DNA from: Lithodes maja | Taxonomy: Eukaryota; Arthropoda; Malacostraca; Decapoda; Lithodidae | DNA length: 64,000 nt | Direction of reading: 5' to 3' | NCBI GenBank assembly: GCA_037953745.1 | Contig: JBAKBP010003189.1 | Coordinates: 1 to 64,000, forward strand | Part shown: piece by piece, positions 45,597 through 57,949 of the stretch | Layout: the number at the start of each line of letters is the position of its first letter | How positions within the stretch are numbered: position 1 is the first letter of the stretch | Translations under genes and position numbers: made by a program | Notes under the pieces: model-generated | What the model saw: the letters and a program-made list of their open reading frames with translations, nothing else | Databases searched by the model: none | Told to the model about the DNA's origin: nothing

Positions 45597-45801
45597 CAGG
45601 GTGAGAGCGTTAGTAAGAATGTGCTTGCAACTACCTCAACATACCCCAAATGCTACGATCCAGGTCCCTACTAAGGACCGGGGCTTGGGGATCATATCAA
45701 TGAAGACAACTGCACCAGTGATGCAGACAGTCTTGCAGAGATAGACTGCTTCTATCCTCAGACCCTCTAGTGCACAGAGTGGTCACAATCTTCCAGCATA
45801 C
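45597..45801 (+). pseudogene. R2-like LINE fragment 4
   Basis: Encodes VRALVRMCLQLPQHTPNATIQ and KDRGLGIISMKTTAPVMQ, the conserved R-LP-TP and GGLGI region before the endonuclease of R2-group elements. Ends at ATAC, the duplicated target of the LTR-like unit at 45802. Confidence 0.75.
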
Positions 45802-45836
45802 TGTTACGACCCGCACTACGAAATAAAAAAGGGCAC

Positions 45837-46274
45837 TTAACCCGTGGAGCCCCGGCTAGTTTTGTAATGTTTGTTCACCAGAACCCGGCCGGTTTTCAAA
45901 AAATGGTTGTATTCCAGAAACAATAGCGAATGGGTTAGGAATGAAGGAAAAACCACGAAAAAACCGCTCAAAAAGCTTAAAGAATGGTCCTACAGAGCCC
46001 CCGCAAACGTATTTTACAAGAGTAAAAAATTGAAGGCAATTACCCCCAAAAACCAGGTTATTGAGCGCTCACGCGCACGCACGTGGACTTTGAGAGTTTT
46101 CAACCATCGGCACGGTTGCGTGGGATACGTACACAGTTCCCATACAAATCTGAGCCCTCTCGAGTGGCTACACCTGAGGTTACGGTCGGCGCAATTAGGG
46201 TGACGCGTCAGACGCGTCTCTGGGGTTGTGCGTTACATACATTGCCGACGCGTCGCTGGGGATGTACGGGTTAA
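45837..46274 (-). mobile_element. TTAA-flanked non-autonomous element, family B, copy 2
   Basis: Inverted relative to 43420-43864. TTAA at 45837-45840 and 46271-46274. The other LTR-like copy reads GGGCACTCAATATTGGAC at this place without the insertion (36291-36308). Confidence 0.87.
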
Positions 46275-47174
46275 TAATGGACTAGATGATAGGCTATATC
46301 TGCAACAACGGTACGCTAATTCCAAAACCCTCGAACTATTACGCTGGTGAACAAAACACTTAAACCCTCCAGAGTTAATCTACTGGATAACGGGGTATCA
46401 ATTAACTGGGTTTTAGTGCACTTCTACAAAGGCTTTCCGCTGACGGCAAAGCCTACTCACAACAGGAGTACTTTACGTTAATAAAATGCTCTTAAGTAAT
46501 AACAATGCTTAAATAAACTATAACAAGATTTAATAAAGGAGTATATGCTTACGTTAACTTTAGTGTGAGTATGTACTCAACACTAAACTCTTCAATGCTC
46601 TATGAAAACACTGGAAGTCTAGTCCTACAGCAAACAGATATGGAATATTCTGAAAACGTCTGATGCTCTAAGATGCTCGTCAAATATAGAACAGAAATAA
46701 TGCAGGGGCAGGACACCAAAGTGTATATCTTAAATACACCAATAAGTAGGATACATATATATAAAACAAGGGAGTGCAACAACTCTGTGACAGCACTAAT
46801 AATAGCCACTCAAAACAGTACTTCCTTACCCAAAGTAACAGCCATACTGGGTTGTGCACCAAGCATCAACCTAGGCTAAAATAATACGTGAATAATTCCT
46901 AAAGCATACACAGTTAAAGTTAATAAACACAATGCTGTCTATATTACTAATAAAGTCTAGCAGCGGCATAAAAGGTACCAGGAGGCTAGGCAGAGCGCAA
47001 GCATGCTCGTAGCCTACTGTGTCCCCTTGAACAGATTTCCCTTATGTTATGTTAAGTGACTAGGAGGCTCTCTTGGTAAGTCCAGATCTCAAGTATCTGG
47101 TCTTGCCCTGGCGCTCCACAAAGGTCAACAAAAAGAGGTAGCGAGCATACGAGCAAGAGTAGGCAAAAGCCCTT

Positions 47175-50048
47175 CCATTCAGTCGATAACTTTCATTTTA
47201 AAGTTTACTAGTAACGAACCAAATAGTAGCATCGAAAACGTCCCTAATTTCAAGAAAGCAAACTTCCATAAACTTAGAGCTATGTTTAAAGAAACTGACT
47301 GGAGCTTTTTAATTCACAATAACGACATAAATACATCTTTGAAGTTATTCGAAGCCACTTACCTAAAAGCAGTGCAAGACTGCATACCATCGAAAATACG
47401 GCGTCCAGGCCATAATAATAAGCCCAAATGGTGGAATAAAGATATTTCAAACTGCCTGCTTGCTAAAAAATTTGCTAATGATAGATTAAAATCCTCACAA
47501 AATGACGAAGAACGGCTGAAATTTGTAGAGCTACGACACAAAGCCAAAAAGTTAATTAAGCAAAGTAAAAAGACCTTAGAGTTACATATTGCGAATCAAA
47601 GTCAAACAAATCCGAAAGAATTCTATAGTTATATCAGAAAGAAAAAAGTAGTTACTTCAACTGTTGGACCGTTAGTCGATGAAAATGGAGAATACACCAA
47701 AGACGAAGTACAAATGAGTAATGCCCTCAATACCTTCTTTGCATCAGTTTTTACAACAGAAGACCTCAGTGATATCCCTACACCATCGCCGATTCAGATT
47801 GATAATTCAGATGTTCTAAGCAATATCACCGTTACAGAGAGAGAAGTATTGAATTGTTTAGATAAACTATAGGTAAATAAAACGCCTGGACCTGATACAA
47901 TCTCGCCTAGAGTTCTAAAGGAAGCTAAGGATGAGCTCTGTATACCACTAACATTACTATTCAATAAATCCTTGCAGTCTGGAACTATGCCCGATCAGTG
48001 GAAGCTAGCCAACGTAACACCAATATTAAAAAAAAGGCAGCAAATCCCTACCCAGTAACTATCGTCCAATTAGCTTAACCTCAGTTGTATGTAAAATGCT
48101 AGAAACGGTAATACGAGACAGACTCGTAAATCACTTAGAGGAAAATAACATACTTAAAGATACTCAACACGGCTTTCGTAAAAAACGTTCCTGTTTAACA
48201 AACCTCTTAGACTTCTTCCACGATATCCTCAACCTCTACGATGAGAGTAAAGCTGTAGATATTATATACCTTGATTTTCTAAAGGCCTTTGACAAAGTTC
48301 CCCACAAACGTTTACTGCTAAAACTAAAAGCGCATGGAATACAAGACGGTGTGTTGAAATGGATAGAAAATTGGCTCAGCGACAGAAAGCAAAGAATAGT
48401 CATAAACGGTAAGGCATCTAAATGGACCAATGTAAGTAGCGGGGTACCCCAGGGATCGGTACTAGGACCAATTATCTTTCTAATTTACATCAACGACATA
48501 GATGAGGGTCTCGCCTGTACAATCTCAAAATTTGCTGACGATACAAAAATTGCAAATAGCGTACTCTCAAAAGAACAAGTTGACGATATGCAACACAATC
48601 TAGATAAATTGTCATGTTGGGCCCAAATTTGGCAAATGAGTTTCAATGCGGATAAATGTAAAGTACTACATATCGGATACCCAAATGAGAAAGCAAACTA
48701 TTCGATGAATGGCACTCAGCTTAACACCTTACGAGCGGCCTATGCGGTTTATTTATATGTACCGCCCAGCGGGGTGTTTTTAGCCAAAATAGGGCTGTTT
48801 ACGTGATCATTTTCATGCCTAAATAAGACCCAGAACGTAAAACAAGTATCTATCCCTGAAAGGGCATAAACAGAGCTTACGAATGACACCATAACGATCC
48901 TTTTATGATGGCTAGTTTTCTTGCAATAACCGTGCAACGCGAGTGCAAAAAGCATGTAATTAGGCACTTTCCCCATACAATTCCGTATATAGCGAGTGAG
49001 AGAGGGAGGGAGGAGGTGGGATTCGTGTCAGTAGGTTCGCCGCGGTGGTCGGGAGCAGTCATACGCTCGCTACTCTCCTGCCACCACTTGTCTCTCTCTC
49101 TCTCAGCCACATTACGTGCTGAAATTGCCACATGATATATGTCGAGCGCCGCCACATAGTCCAGCTTTATTTAACTCGACTTATGTTGCGCGCCGCTAAT
49201 TAAGGGTTAAGAATGTAAACAGAGAAACCGATCTGGGAGTAACAATATCGAGTAATCTAAAACCAAGTCAACAATGTTCAGAAGTTGTTAAGAAGGCAAA
49301 CAAAATAATTGGCTTTATAGGCAGGTCATTTGAGCATAAATCCAAAGAAGTTATCCTAACCCTTTACAATTCCTTAGTCCGCCCTCTTCTGGAATACTGC
49401 GTTCAATCCTGGTGCCCTTATTACCAAAAAGATATAAACAAGCTAGAAAGAGTTCAATGTAGAGTTACCAAAATGATACCTAGCCTAAAGAACAAACCAT
49501 ACGAAGAGCGTCTTAGAGAATTAAATCTATTTCCTTTAACCCAGCGCAGATTAAGAGGTGACTTAATTCAAGTGTTCAAAATCATCAAAGGCATCGACAA
49601 TATGAACTGTAGTAAGTACTTCACTATCGACCAATCTAATTACACGCGGGGAAACGGTTGCAAAATTATTGGTAAATCTTTTAACTCACACGAATCTAAG
49701 AATTTCTTCTTCAATCGAGTTGTCAACTTGTGGAATGGGCTTCCCCGAAACGTTATAGACTGCATCACCGTTGATTCATTTAAACTCCGCCTAGACAAAT
49801 ATCTCGCATCAAACCCACGACTGACTGCGTTTGTAAATTAATAACTTTATTTTATCCCCCCCCTCAGTTACTAACCCATCTGTCCCCTACTAACTTCCTA
49901 ATCCTGCCACGGACATTAGTTCCAGGGCAGTAATTCCCTTACCCACTCTAAACCACTGTTTGGACACTTGATCCTCAGTGTTTTGGAGGACAAGCAACCT
50001 AGAAGAGTCACTAGATCTGTTGTTGCTTGATTTCCTTTGTACTCCTTT
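47175..50048 (+). pseudogene. CR1-like LINE, 5'-truncated, near full 3' length
   Basis: Starts inside the end of the endonuclease domain. 47282-47872 encodes the linker up to LNCLDKL, a TAG, then VNKTPGPDTISPRVLKEA. A one-base shift lies near 48030. RT follows at 48096-48720: QHGFRKKRSC, IYLDFLKAFDKVPH (motif A), SGVPQGSVLGPIIFLIYINDI (motif B) and ISKFADDTKIA (intact FADD). A family E TTAA element sits at 48721-49210. Removing it with one TTAA restores the frame through to TAA at 49839-49841. The C-terminus has LYNSLVRPLLEYCVQSW and RLRELNLFPLTQRRLRGDL. The 3' end shows a short direct repeat around CCTTTGTACTCCTTTGTA, as CR1/L2-type elements often have. It inserted into an LTR-like unit. Confidence 0.87.
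48721..49210 (+). mobile_element. TTAA-flanked non-autonomous element, family E, copy 2
   Basis: TTAA at 48721-48724 and 49207-49210. Insertion is proved by the CR1-like frame: codons for GTQL before it join KNVNRETDLGV after it when one TTAA is removed. Homologous to 32522-33008 in the opposite orientation. Confidence 0.92.
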
Positions 50049-50641
50049 GTATACTGCTACACTATCAAAGGAAAAATATGCACAAGGGTTACAGGCACCT
50101 AGCTCCGTCGAAGTCGTACAGGCTTTGACTCGCCATATACATAACTCAGACAACGACCAAAGATACCTTCCACTGTCTAGCATTAAATAGCAACAAAGAA
50201 CAACTCAATAATTAGAAGCACCCAATGATAATATGACTCATGTGACTATGACTAATAATCCCTAAAGCTAGTGCAAAACATAAATGTGAGAACTGGTGCT
50301 GGTAATACGACTGGCCGACTATGGAAGTCGTATGCAGAACCAGAAGGGATAAGTAATTGAATAAAGATGAGAAGTAATGGAAAAGAAGAAGTTCAGAGAG
50401 AGAAACAGTAGTACAGGGGGTTAGATTGGGGACAGATTGCAAGGGACGTCTAGGACCAAGCCAAGCTCTGAAGGAGACACGCGGGCAGGAGCCCCCCAGC
50501 GCCAACACTAGGACAGCGGCACCCAATCACAGACCACTACGTCATGAAAAGCAAGCGTCCTAGGATGCGCCAGGCCCGACAGCCAATCAAGAGCGTGGGA
50601 AACCCCGCCCGAGCGAGGGAGGCACACGTACATACACACTC

Positions 50642-52168
50642 TGACATACGGAGCCCTGTATGTTAATTTAAGAGTTAGAATTAGAGTTGAAGGAGCCACA
50701 CTACCCAAACGGTGAAGCAGACTAGCGAGTGGGGAAACTAGCCTTCACACCTGCGTGCGTCATAGGGGACCCTGCAAACTACTTGATGACCGTCGCTATG
50801 ACGTATGTTCGACGCCAGGAGCTGTGATTGGACCAGGCACCTGCTATGCAACTCGAGGAGCTGTGAGTGGACCAGGCACCTGTTATGCGACTCGAGGAGC
50901 TATGATTGGAGCAGGCACCACCCCCGCCTCTTGATTCGTTCCTACACCATCATTGTTTGGTATATAAGACCCGAGTTGTGGGTATTCAAATCAGTCTCAT
51001 TTGGAGTTGGGGAAGGTGAACTTGCAGCTGGAGGAAGACGGGGTGAAGTATTATAATGGGATTGTGACTGTTAGTCAGATTATATAAATGTGTGTTAAGT
51101 GTGTTCGGTGTAAACACTTACGTTATGTTGGTTAGTGAGATATGTGATTGGGACGTTAATACTATTATTGTGTACTTAACTATTTGATTGCGAATTGACG
51201 TTAACGCTACTATTATGTGCTTAACTATTTGATTGGGAATTAACGTGAACGCTATTATTATGTACTTAACTATTTTAGTTGCCTAACTTGTGGACTAAAG
51301 CAACTCAAGTAATTGGGTTATGATGAAAGTAATACTATGGTTTTATATTAATACTTACGAGTTCTTTCATTTTCTTTGAATTAAGCTTACATTGCTTAAC
51401 GGTGCTTAGTACGGTGATGCTATTGTCTCATATTATTAATATCGCCTTAGACTAACATGGCTGTGTTAATATTACTTATAGTGATTTCCTAAGCTGAAGA
51501 AAATTCTTTTAGCTTCAAAATATTATATTTTGCTTTTCATATTATTTGAGCGAGACCTGAATCGAATCTATGAAGCGATCCTGTAACTTTATTTACTCAT
51601 AATCAAACCTCAATGTTACGTGGTTAAGAAATACATTTAACTAATTATTAAATATATATATCTAACTTTTGATGTGACTTTGATATTAATCCTGATGATA
51701 ATAATAATATAATACTGTTAACGTAAGACAAGAACCAAGAATAATTACATTAAATATAAATAAAAAGACATAATTATAAGAAAACTATCTATTTCATTTC
51801 AAAAAGGATAAGAGCCAGAAATATTCTTACTTTAATATTTATCTTTCAAGACTTTTTATAAAATTAATAGTCCTTCTTTAGCTATAACTTATTCGGTTCA
51901 TAACCATAGCCTACTAAGCTTTGGTTAAATAATAATTCTTTATAAATACTACATGACTTTAATTAGTTTCAGTATTTTTCATAATTAAAGAGTATCAGTC
52001 AATAAAGGATACTAAGTCCTAAGATCCAAAAGGAAAGGAAGCAACAACAGGAAATAATTTTATTAGATATTACTTTTGTTTTGCCTTCAGCTGACTGATA
52101 CCTTAATATATATCTCTGTGCTATCTAGATTCATCAAGTTAACCACTTGAGGATCAAGATACGTAACA
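50642..52168 (+). mobile_element. Unclassified 1.5-kb insertion with promoter, possibly another solo LTR
   Basis: Absent from the equivalent place in the LTR-like copy at about 37800. It starts near CTGACATACGG and ends near GATACGTAACA. It carries three tandem units of about 39 bp (50817-50921), a TATA plus Inr promoter (50961-50995), three tandem units of about 51 bp built on TACTTAACTATTTGATTG (about 51153-51275), and a long AT-rich 3' half. TG...CA ends fit an LTR, but no clean target duplication was found. Confidence 0.5.
50817..50995 (+). promoter_or_regulatory. Tandem CCAAT-like boxes with TATA and arthropod initiator
   Basis: GATTGG-type (reverse CCAAT) boxes occur in each of three tandem repeats, followed by TATATAAG at 50961-50968 and TCAGT at 50991-50995. 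The 30-bp TATA-to-Inr spacing and the TCAGT initiator are typical of arthropod RNA polymerase II promoters. Confidence 0.55.
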
Positions 52169-52429
52169 ACACGTACATAATACCACCTCGCTGCCTCCTC
52201 CGCTCTCTCTCTCCTTAACTTCACACTACACATCTTATACTCTATCACTGATATAAAATACTTCCAAGTGTCACAGACAAGAATAAAGACTACCACTGAT
52301 CTGGCTGTGACAACATGAATACTAAGAAAGAAAGAACATCGTTCTACGATTATTATAGCCCATTTCACTGCCCTGGCGAGCGCTAGCGAGTACGAGCACA
52401 TTCTGGCAAGCTGGCCAGCGTAACAATAC

Positions 52430-53140
52430 TCTTTTATACAAGAGGATTTGTATCAGACTGTGGATGAGTTTGGTTTAAGGGGAGCAAACCAGTCAACAAC
52501 CTCCTCATGATGGCTACTTACGGGCTCACCATATGTGCAGGCAGTCAAAATATGTGCAGGGAATCAATGTGAGATTTGGTGTGCTTAGCACAAAGCTGAG
52601 AAACAGTCAGGGGCATCTGATGCAAGTAGGGTATGACTTGGGTTGCCCCCAAATTGAATCATTGTCACACATTCACCAATGGTGCCCCTAGGTTGGACCC
52701 TGGAGAACCAAGAAGCACGATGGGGTGATGGTGCTCCTAAAAAAAAACTACTCACAGTGGCGGGCTTCACAGACACCTATGGGGCTGAGGAAACCCGATC
52801 TGATAGTGACCAGTGAGGCGGGCACCCTCGTCATAGGTGTGCAGATTGTGGCCGACGCCCGCTGCACCACTCCGAATCAGGCTCACAGGCCTAAAGTTGA
52901 GTACTAAAATAACGAGCATGTGTTGAATGGCATACAAAGACTAACTGGCAACCATGCAGAAGTAAACACATTAACCATAAGCTGGCATGGACTTGTGGTT
53001 CCAGAGTCTATCAGTATGCTCAAGGCCCTGAACATCACACCACGAGATATGACACTCTTGGTGGTAAGGTCCCTTGAAGGGTCGGCAACCATTTATAGCA
53101 TGCACCGGGGTGCTTCCGGATGTTGGTAGGGGTGCTTGAT
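52430..53140 (+). pseudogene. R2-like LINE fragment 5: C-terminal restriction-like endonuclease
   Basis: After the LTR-like unit the protein resumes with VDEFGLRGANQS and GSPYVQAVKI, then an ESLSHIHQWCP segment matching the zinc-binding CCHC region (one Cys seen). From 52737 comes the restriction-like endonuclease: LRKPDLIVTSEAGTLVIGVQ with PD...VxVQ matching the PD-(D/E)xK core, then ADARCTTPNQAHRPKVEY, and from 52920 ISWHGLVVPES, LNITPRDMTLLVVRSLEGSA and a final HRGAS. Stops and shifts occur (for example at 52905). R2-group endonucleases usually cut specific sites such as 28S rDNA; nothing here shows the target. Confidence 0.78.
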
Positions 53141-55495
53141 ACTGAGCAAGCAAAGAGAGTAGCATCTCAATAATCACATGCGAATGCTCTAACTAGAATT
53201 TTCTGCAGTGAAACAAAGATTTTCTTTGGCACAGAGATAATATTTTCAGCTCCATTTTATAATGGTCGCGAGACCTAGAGAAATAAGAGTGCTCACCACT
53301 ACAGTTAGCAAAAGACATGGGACCAGGATATGCTAAACACTCATGAACAGTCCAACATGAAACGCACAGTGACAGTAGCCCATGGACCAGGCGCCTACAG
53401 GAATACCCAATATGACATTGGCAGTAGAAACATCGTCTAGGTTACAGAACGCACAGCTTAACCCGAAACCGGTACCAGGCAGCTTCCAGGAAGACTAAGG
53501 ACATATGTGAGAATGAGCGTGGGTGTCGGGTTATGCACACCGTCATTCTTCTTCCGAATTCGCTAGACTTTGACTAGGTTTTGGTTAACTACCTTTTTGC
53601 TTTTTCATACATAATTAATTCCTCGGCATAGACTACACAATGTGACTGATTTAACTAAGCATGTAGGACTCAGCTTACAGACTGTCCAGCAACAGATGTT
53701 TAAGACATAAGGTGAGCACTCTGTGCCTCATCGACTATCTCCTCGAGCAAACTGCCATCCGTCCAAGGAACAACCACTACAAGCTTGAATCAAATTGCGA
53801 TGTTTTTGGAAAAATCACACTACTGCAAGTCTAAGCCATCAGTGACACCAACGACTACAATCTTGTTATATGTAACCTTCAATCTGGAATAGACTCTACT
53901 GCTCTTTGGAAACGTGAAAGAGACTTACCTGAAGCAGGTCCCTGCCCACAGCCAGCATTAAAAGGCTGTAATGTTACCACAAGAGAGGAGGAATTGTCAG
54001 ATGTGAGAGTTGAAAGAATGCCAGAGTTGTGAACTAATAAGGTTACCATAACGCAAGTTTTGAAAGTTCACTGCAATTGGTCCCATCCCCACCATTTTGC
54101 CACAGTAAGGGGACTCTAAAAACAACAACCTGCGGGATCCAGCCAGAGTATCCGCTTGGGAGAAATGGTGTCATGAAGGTGGTTCCATCCGTTGAATTAC
54201 CTAGCGCCCCCAGCTTGGTGTAAAGTGGCCACAGATGTGACCCCTGGTTTACGGGAGTAAATAGGAGCCACTCACAAACTCCCTCCAACAAAACCAAAGA
54301 ATAGCCATTATAAAACTCGAAAACATGCCATGTCATCAATAGGAAGACAGGGTAGATAAGTATGGCATCACTGGAAGGCCCCACTCTTACCAGTGATGAA
54401 GGGGGAGCACTTCATTGTGGAATGTGCTGGAGGCATATGGAATGGGATGGACGCAGAGAGATTTTACTAATACCAGTGAAAAGTTTCTATCAAAACAGTA
54501 GAACATTCGAGAAAGAAGGAATGTAGAGTGTCACTATGGCTGTTCAAGTTGTTAGTTGATTGATAGTTGCAGTAGGTAAGTGAGATCGATGTAAAGACGT
54601 GGGGAATAGGTAAAAGCTAGTTATTGTTTGCAGCCCTGTTTCTAGATTCATGGAATAAGATATAGTTAAAGTGACAACTAAACTACAGCTATTAGTACCA
54701 GTTTGGTGGGTGGGGAATTAACCTCTATATAATTATTCTTTTCTAACCTCATCACTCCCTTGTAATAGTGTGGCTTCCATCGGTCATACTTCACATATTG
54801 ATCAAACACATGGGAATAAATTACTGTACTAGTTTAGACATTTGTTCGCATTTTCAGGGCCTTATCCCCTAATAACGTGTTATCAGTGGACTGTTGTTTA
54901 TGTAAACATGTGCACAGTACATTACAGTTGATCTATAATTGCCATTTTTTTTCCCGAAATTGCAACATTGAATCGTTTCCAGTTTTGTGTTTTGGGGACA
55001 TTATTAAAATATATCTGTATGCATTCTAACATAACAATGAAACATAACTGGCTGAGTCATAATGCTATAAAATACCTACTGTATGCATAATATAAACAAA
55101 CAAATCTCTTCATGTCATGGTTCTCCCAACCTGCTAAGTATAGATAAAAGACCTGTCATCAACACTCTAAATATAATATTCACAGCGAATGTAATCTACT
55201 TATATTGAATTTAGATCAAATGCGGCTAAGTCGACAAAATTAACTAAAAATATCTTTCTTTCAGGTAAAGGTTATGTCATATAGTTTTACATATTAAATA
55301 CAGTTTTAAAAATCCAGTTACCAACGTTTAACATTCGCTTTACCACTACCAAAACTTATCGTAGACTGTTATGCAGATCGCATTTTCAGTTATTTTTAAC
55401 CAATTTTCAAAATGTTTAGCCACACAATTTGCATGGTTGTCCACTTTGGACCAAACCTCCAAAATATGCGATTTGCGGTCCGCAGCGCTAGGGGG
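53141..55495. other. No gene recognised
   Basis: About 2.3 kb without a supported gene. A 113-codon minus-strand frame (54043-54384) has no recognisable domain and no homologue in the window. Confidence 0.4.
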
Positions 55496-55590
55496 TTAAC
55501 CTAAGATGTGAGCATGGGGGGTATGAGACACCACACGCCTGTGCGCACGTATTTGAACTGTTCCCATCACTAACATAGTTATTTTACCAT

Positions 55591-57887
55591 CTATCTATCT
55601 ATCTATTGCATGACGCCGTGATCCCCGAAGGGGTGGCCACGAACGAACCGCCCCCATGCACCTCTGTCCCCAGTCAGTCGACGCCCCTCCCCCCAACCAG
55701 CACCGCCTTCATTCATGTAGTTCCTCACTCCATCCTTCCACCTCATATTCGGTCTACCTCTCCCCCTCTGTCCCTCCACCTCGCTCTCGTACACCCTCTT
55801 AGTCATTCTCTCGCTTTCCATACGTTCCATATGGCCGAACCATCTCAAGTTGTTCCTTTTCACACTTTCCAGCACATCTACCTCCACACCACACCTCCTT
55901 CTTACTTCCTCATTAGTCTGTCTATCCCTCCATGTAATTCCGCACGCACTCCTTAAGTAATTCATTTCCACTGCTCTCACTCTTGGTCTGAGTCTCTCAA
56001 CCAACGTCCATGCTTCGCTTCCGTAAGTCAGTGTCGGGATTACCACACTGTCATGCAAGGACTTCTTCACTTCCATACTGACCACCCTATTTCTTGTTAC
56101 TGCTTTTAGCGTTCCTACAACCCTCTTCCCCTGTTGTACCCTCTCCCGCACCTCTTCATCCAGTCCCATCTTTACTCAACACACTGCCCAGATACTTAAA
56201 AGAGTTGACGATCTCCACGACTTCACCCCTTTCGAAGACCATAACCTTGCTCTTCCCCGTATTTACCTTCAAATTCCGTTTTTCGCACACTGTTCCAAAC
56301 TCATTTACCAGACCCTGCAACTCCCATTCATTATCACTCATCAGAACTGTATCATCCGCAAACAGCAGTATAGGTAGCTTCCACTCAATTCCCTCCCTTT
56401 TCAGCGATACACCAACATCCACTGCTCTTGATAGTATTTCTTTCATAACTCCATCCATATATACAGTAAACAACCACGGGGACATCACACACCCCTGTTT
56501 CAAACCAACATTCAGGTCAAAGAACTCGCTCTGCTCATTCTCCACACGTACTGCCGCCTTTGCACCCTCATACATGCTCTTCACTGCTTTCAGCAACTTG
56601 CCCTCTACTCCGTATATTCTAAGTACTTTCCACAAACCTTCTCTATCCACTCTGTCATATGCCTTCTCCAAGTCCATAAAGGCAACATACACCTTTTGTT
56701 TCTTCTCCAGATACTTCTCCACAACACAATTCAGGGTAAAAATCTGATCTACACATCCTCTTCCCTTCCTGAAGCCTCCCTGCTCGTCGCCTATCCATTT
56801 CTCCGTTCTCATTCTCACTCTCTCAATCACTACCCTACTGTATACCTTCCCTACTACGCTTAGAAGACATATTCCTCGGTGGTTACCACACACTCCTCTT
56901 TCCCCTTTTGCCCTTATTATGCCAGTCTTCCAGTCATCGGGTGCACTCCCCTTCTCCCATGCTAGTTTGCACATTTTCCATACCCATTCTATCACTATCT
57001 CACCACCATACCTCAACATTTCCCCACACACTCCATCTGTTCCTGGTGCTTTCCCCAACTTCACTCTTTTCATGGCTTCCCACACTTCTGACCTCCTGAT
57101 CCCCACCTCCTCCTCCACTACTTCTCTTCTTCTCCCTCCCATACCATATCCAGCTATGTTTGCTGGCTCTTCATTCCTTTCATTTAGCAACTCACTGAAG
57201 TACTCCCTCCATCTTTCGACTCTCTCTTGCTTCTCGGCTAGCATTCTCCCATTCTTATCTTTCACACCCTTACTGTTTCCCTTGCTACCTTCCCTAACTT
57301 TCTTGACTTCTTTCCAAAACAGTTTCTTACTCTCCCTCCATTTTACACTCAGATTCCTTCCAAATTCCTCATCTACTCTTCTCTTACTTTCCTTCACTAC
57401 TCTCTTCACCACCCTCTTACTCTCCACGTACCTCGCTCGTTTCTGTCTCTCGGAATCTTCATTCCCTCTACTACCCAACCACTCTCTATATGCTTTCTTC
57501 TTTTCTTCCACAGCTATTCTTACCTCTTCTGTCCACCATGCTGTACCTTTCACTCTCCTCCCTCTTCTCCTCACTCCACACACCTCCTCACATGCTGCAC
57601 AGATCTCATCCTTAAACACCTTGCTCATCTCCTCCACTTCCTCCATAACTTCCAGGTCGAACCCACCTAGTCGTCTTTCCACTGCTCTCCTGTACTCCTC
57701 CCTGACTTCCTCCTCCTGCAACCTCTCCACCCTCCTCACCATTCCACCCTCCTCTCGCCTCCCTCCCGCTCTCCTCACCCACTTCTTTTGTATCCTAACC
57801 TTAGCTACCACTACATAATGATCAGACAGACCCCCTCCAATACCCCTATACACCCTAGCATCCATCACAGATTTCTTCATTCGTTCA
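55591..57887 (-). pseudogene. RTE-like LINE, 5'-truncated, one frameshift
   Basis: Minus strand. The main frame (57904-56156) begins inside the end of the endonuclease (GGGLSDHYVVVAKV), then a long basic coiled linker. RT blocks are LGKAPGTDGVCGEML, GNHRGICLLSV, YVAFMDLEKAYDRVDREGLW (motif A), GLKQGCVMSPWLFTVYMD (motif B) and PILLFADDTVLMS (intact FADD). After a frameshift at about 56156-56169 the C-terminus continues to 55603 with LTYGSEAWTL, RVRAVEMNYLRSACG and VKRNNLRWFGHMERM. It ends in (ATAG)n next to 55591. An 8-bp duplication TTTACCAT flanks it (55583-55590, 57888-57895). No stop interrupts 580 codons, so it is young. Confidence 0.88.
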
Positions 57888-57949
57888 TTTACCATAAATA
57901 GCATTAATACTTATCCATATGCGCCTATTTTAGGTTGAATATAAAGGTA

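Larger units (their letters stand above)
45802..52425 (+). mobile_element. Solo-LTR-like unit (TGTTACG family) with nested insertions
   Basis: Starts TGTTACG at 45802 and ends CGTAACA at 52425, flanked by ATAC (45798-45801 and 52426-52429). Net of the family B element (45837-46274), the CR1-like LINE (47175-50048) and the insertion at 50642-52168, about 1790 bp remain, equal to the copy at 36259. It splits the R2-like LINE. Confidence 0.75.

Noticed and set aside
54043..54384. 113-codon minus-strand frame as a gene
   Set aside because: No domain, signal or homologue recognised and no splice or promoter context; length is within chance for this AT content.
56919..57818. 299-codon plus-strand frame opposite the RTE
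   Set aside because: Shadow of the RTE coding strand; a Ser/Thr/Leu/Pro-rich composition reflects the antisense of E/K/R codons.
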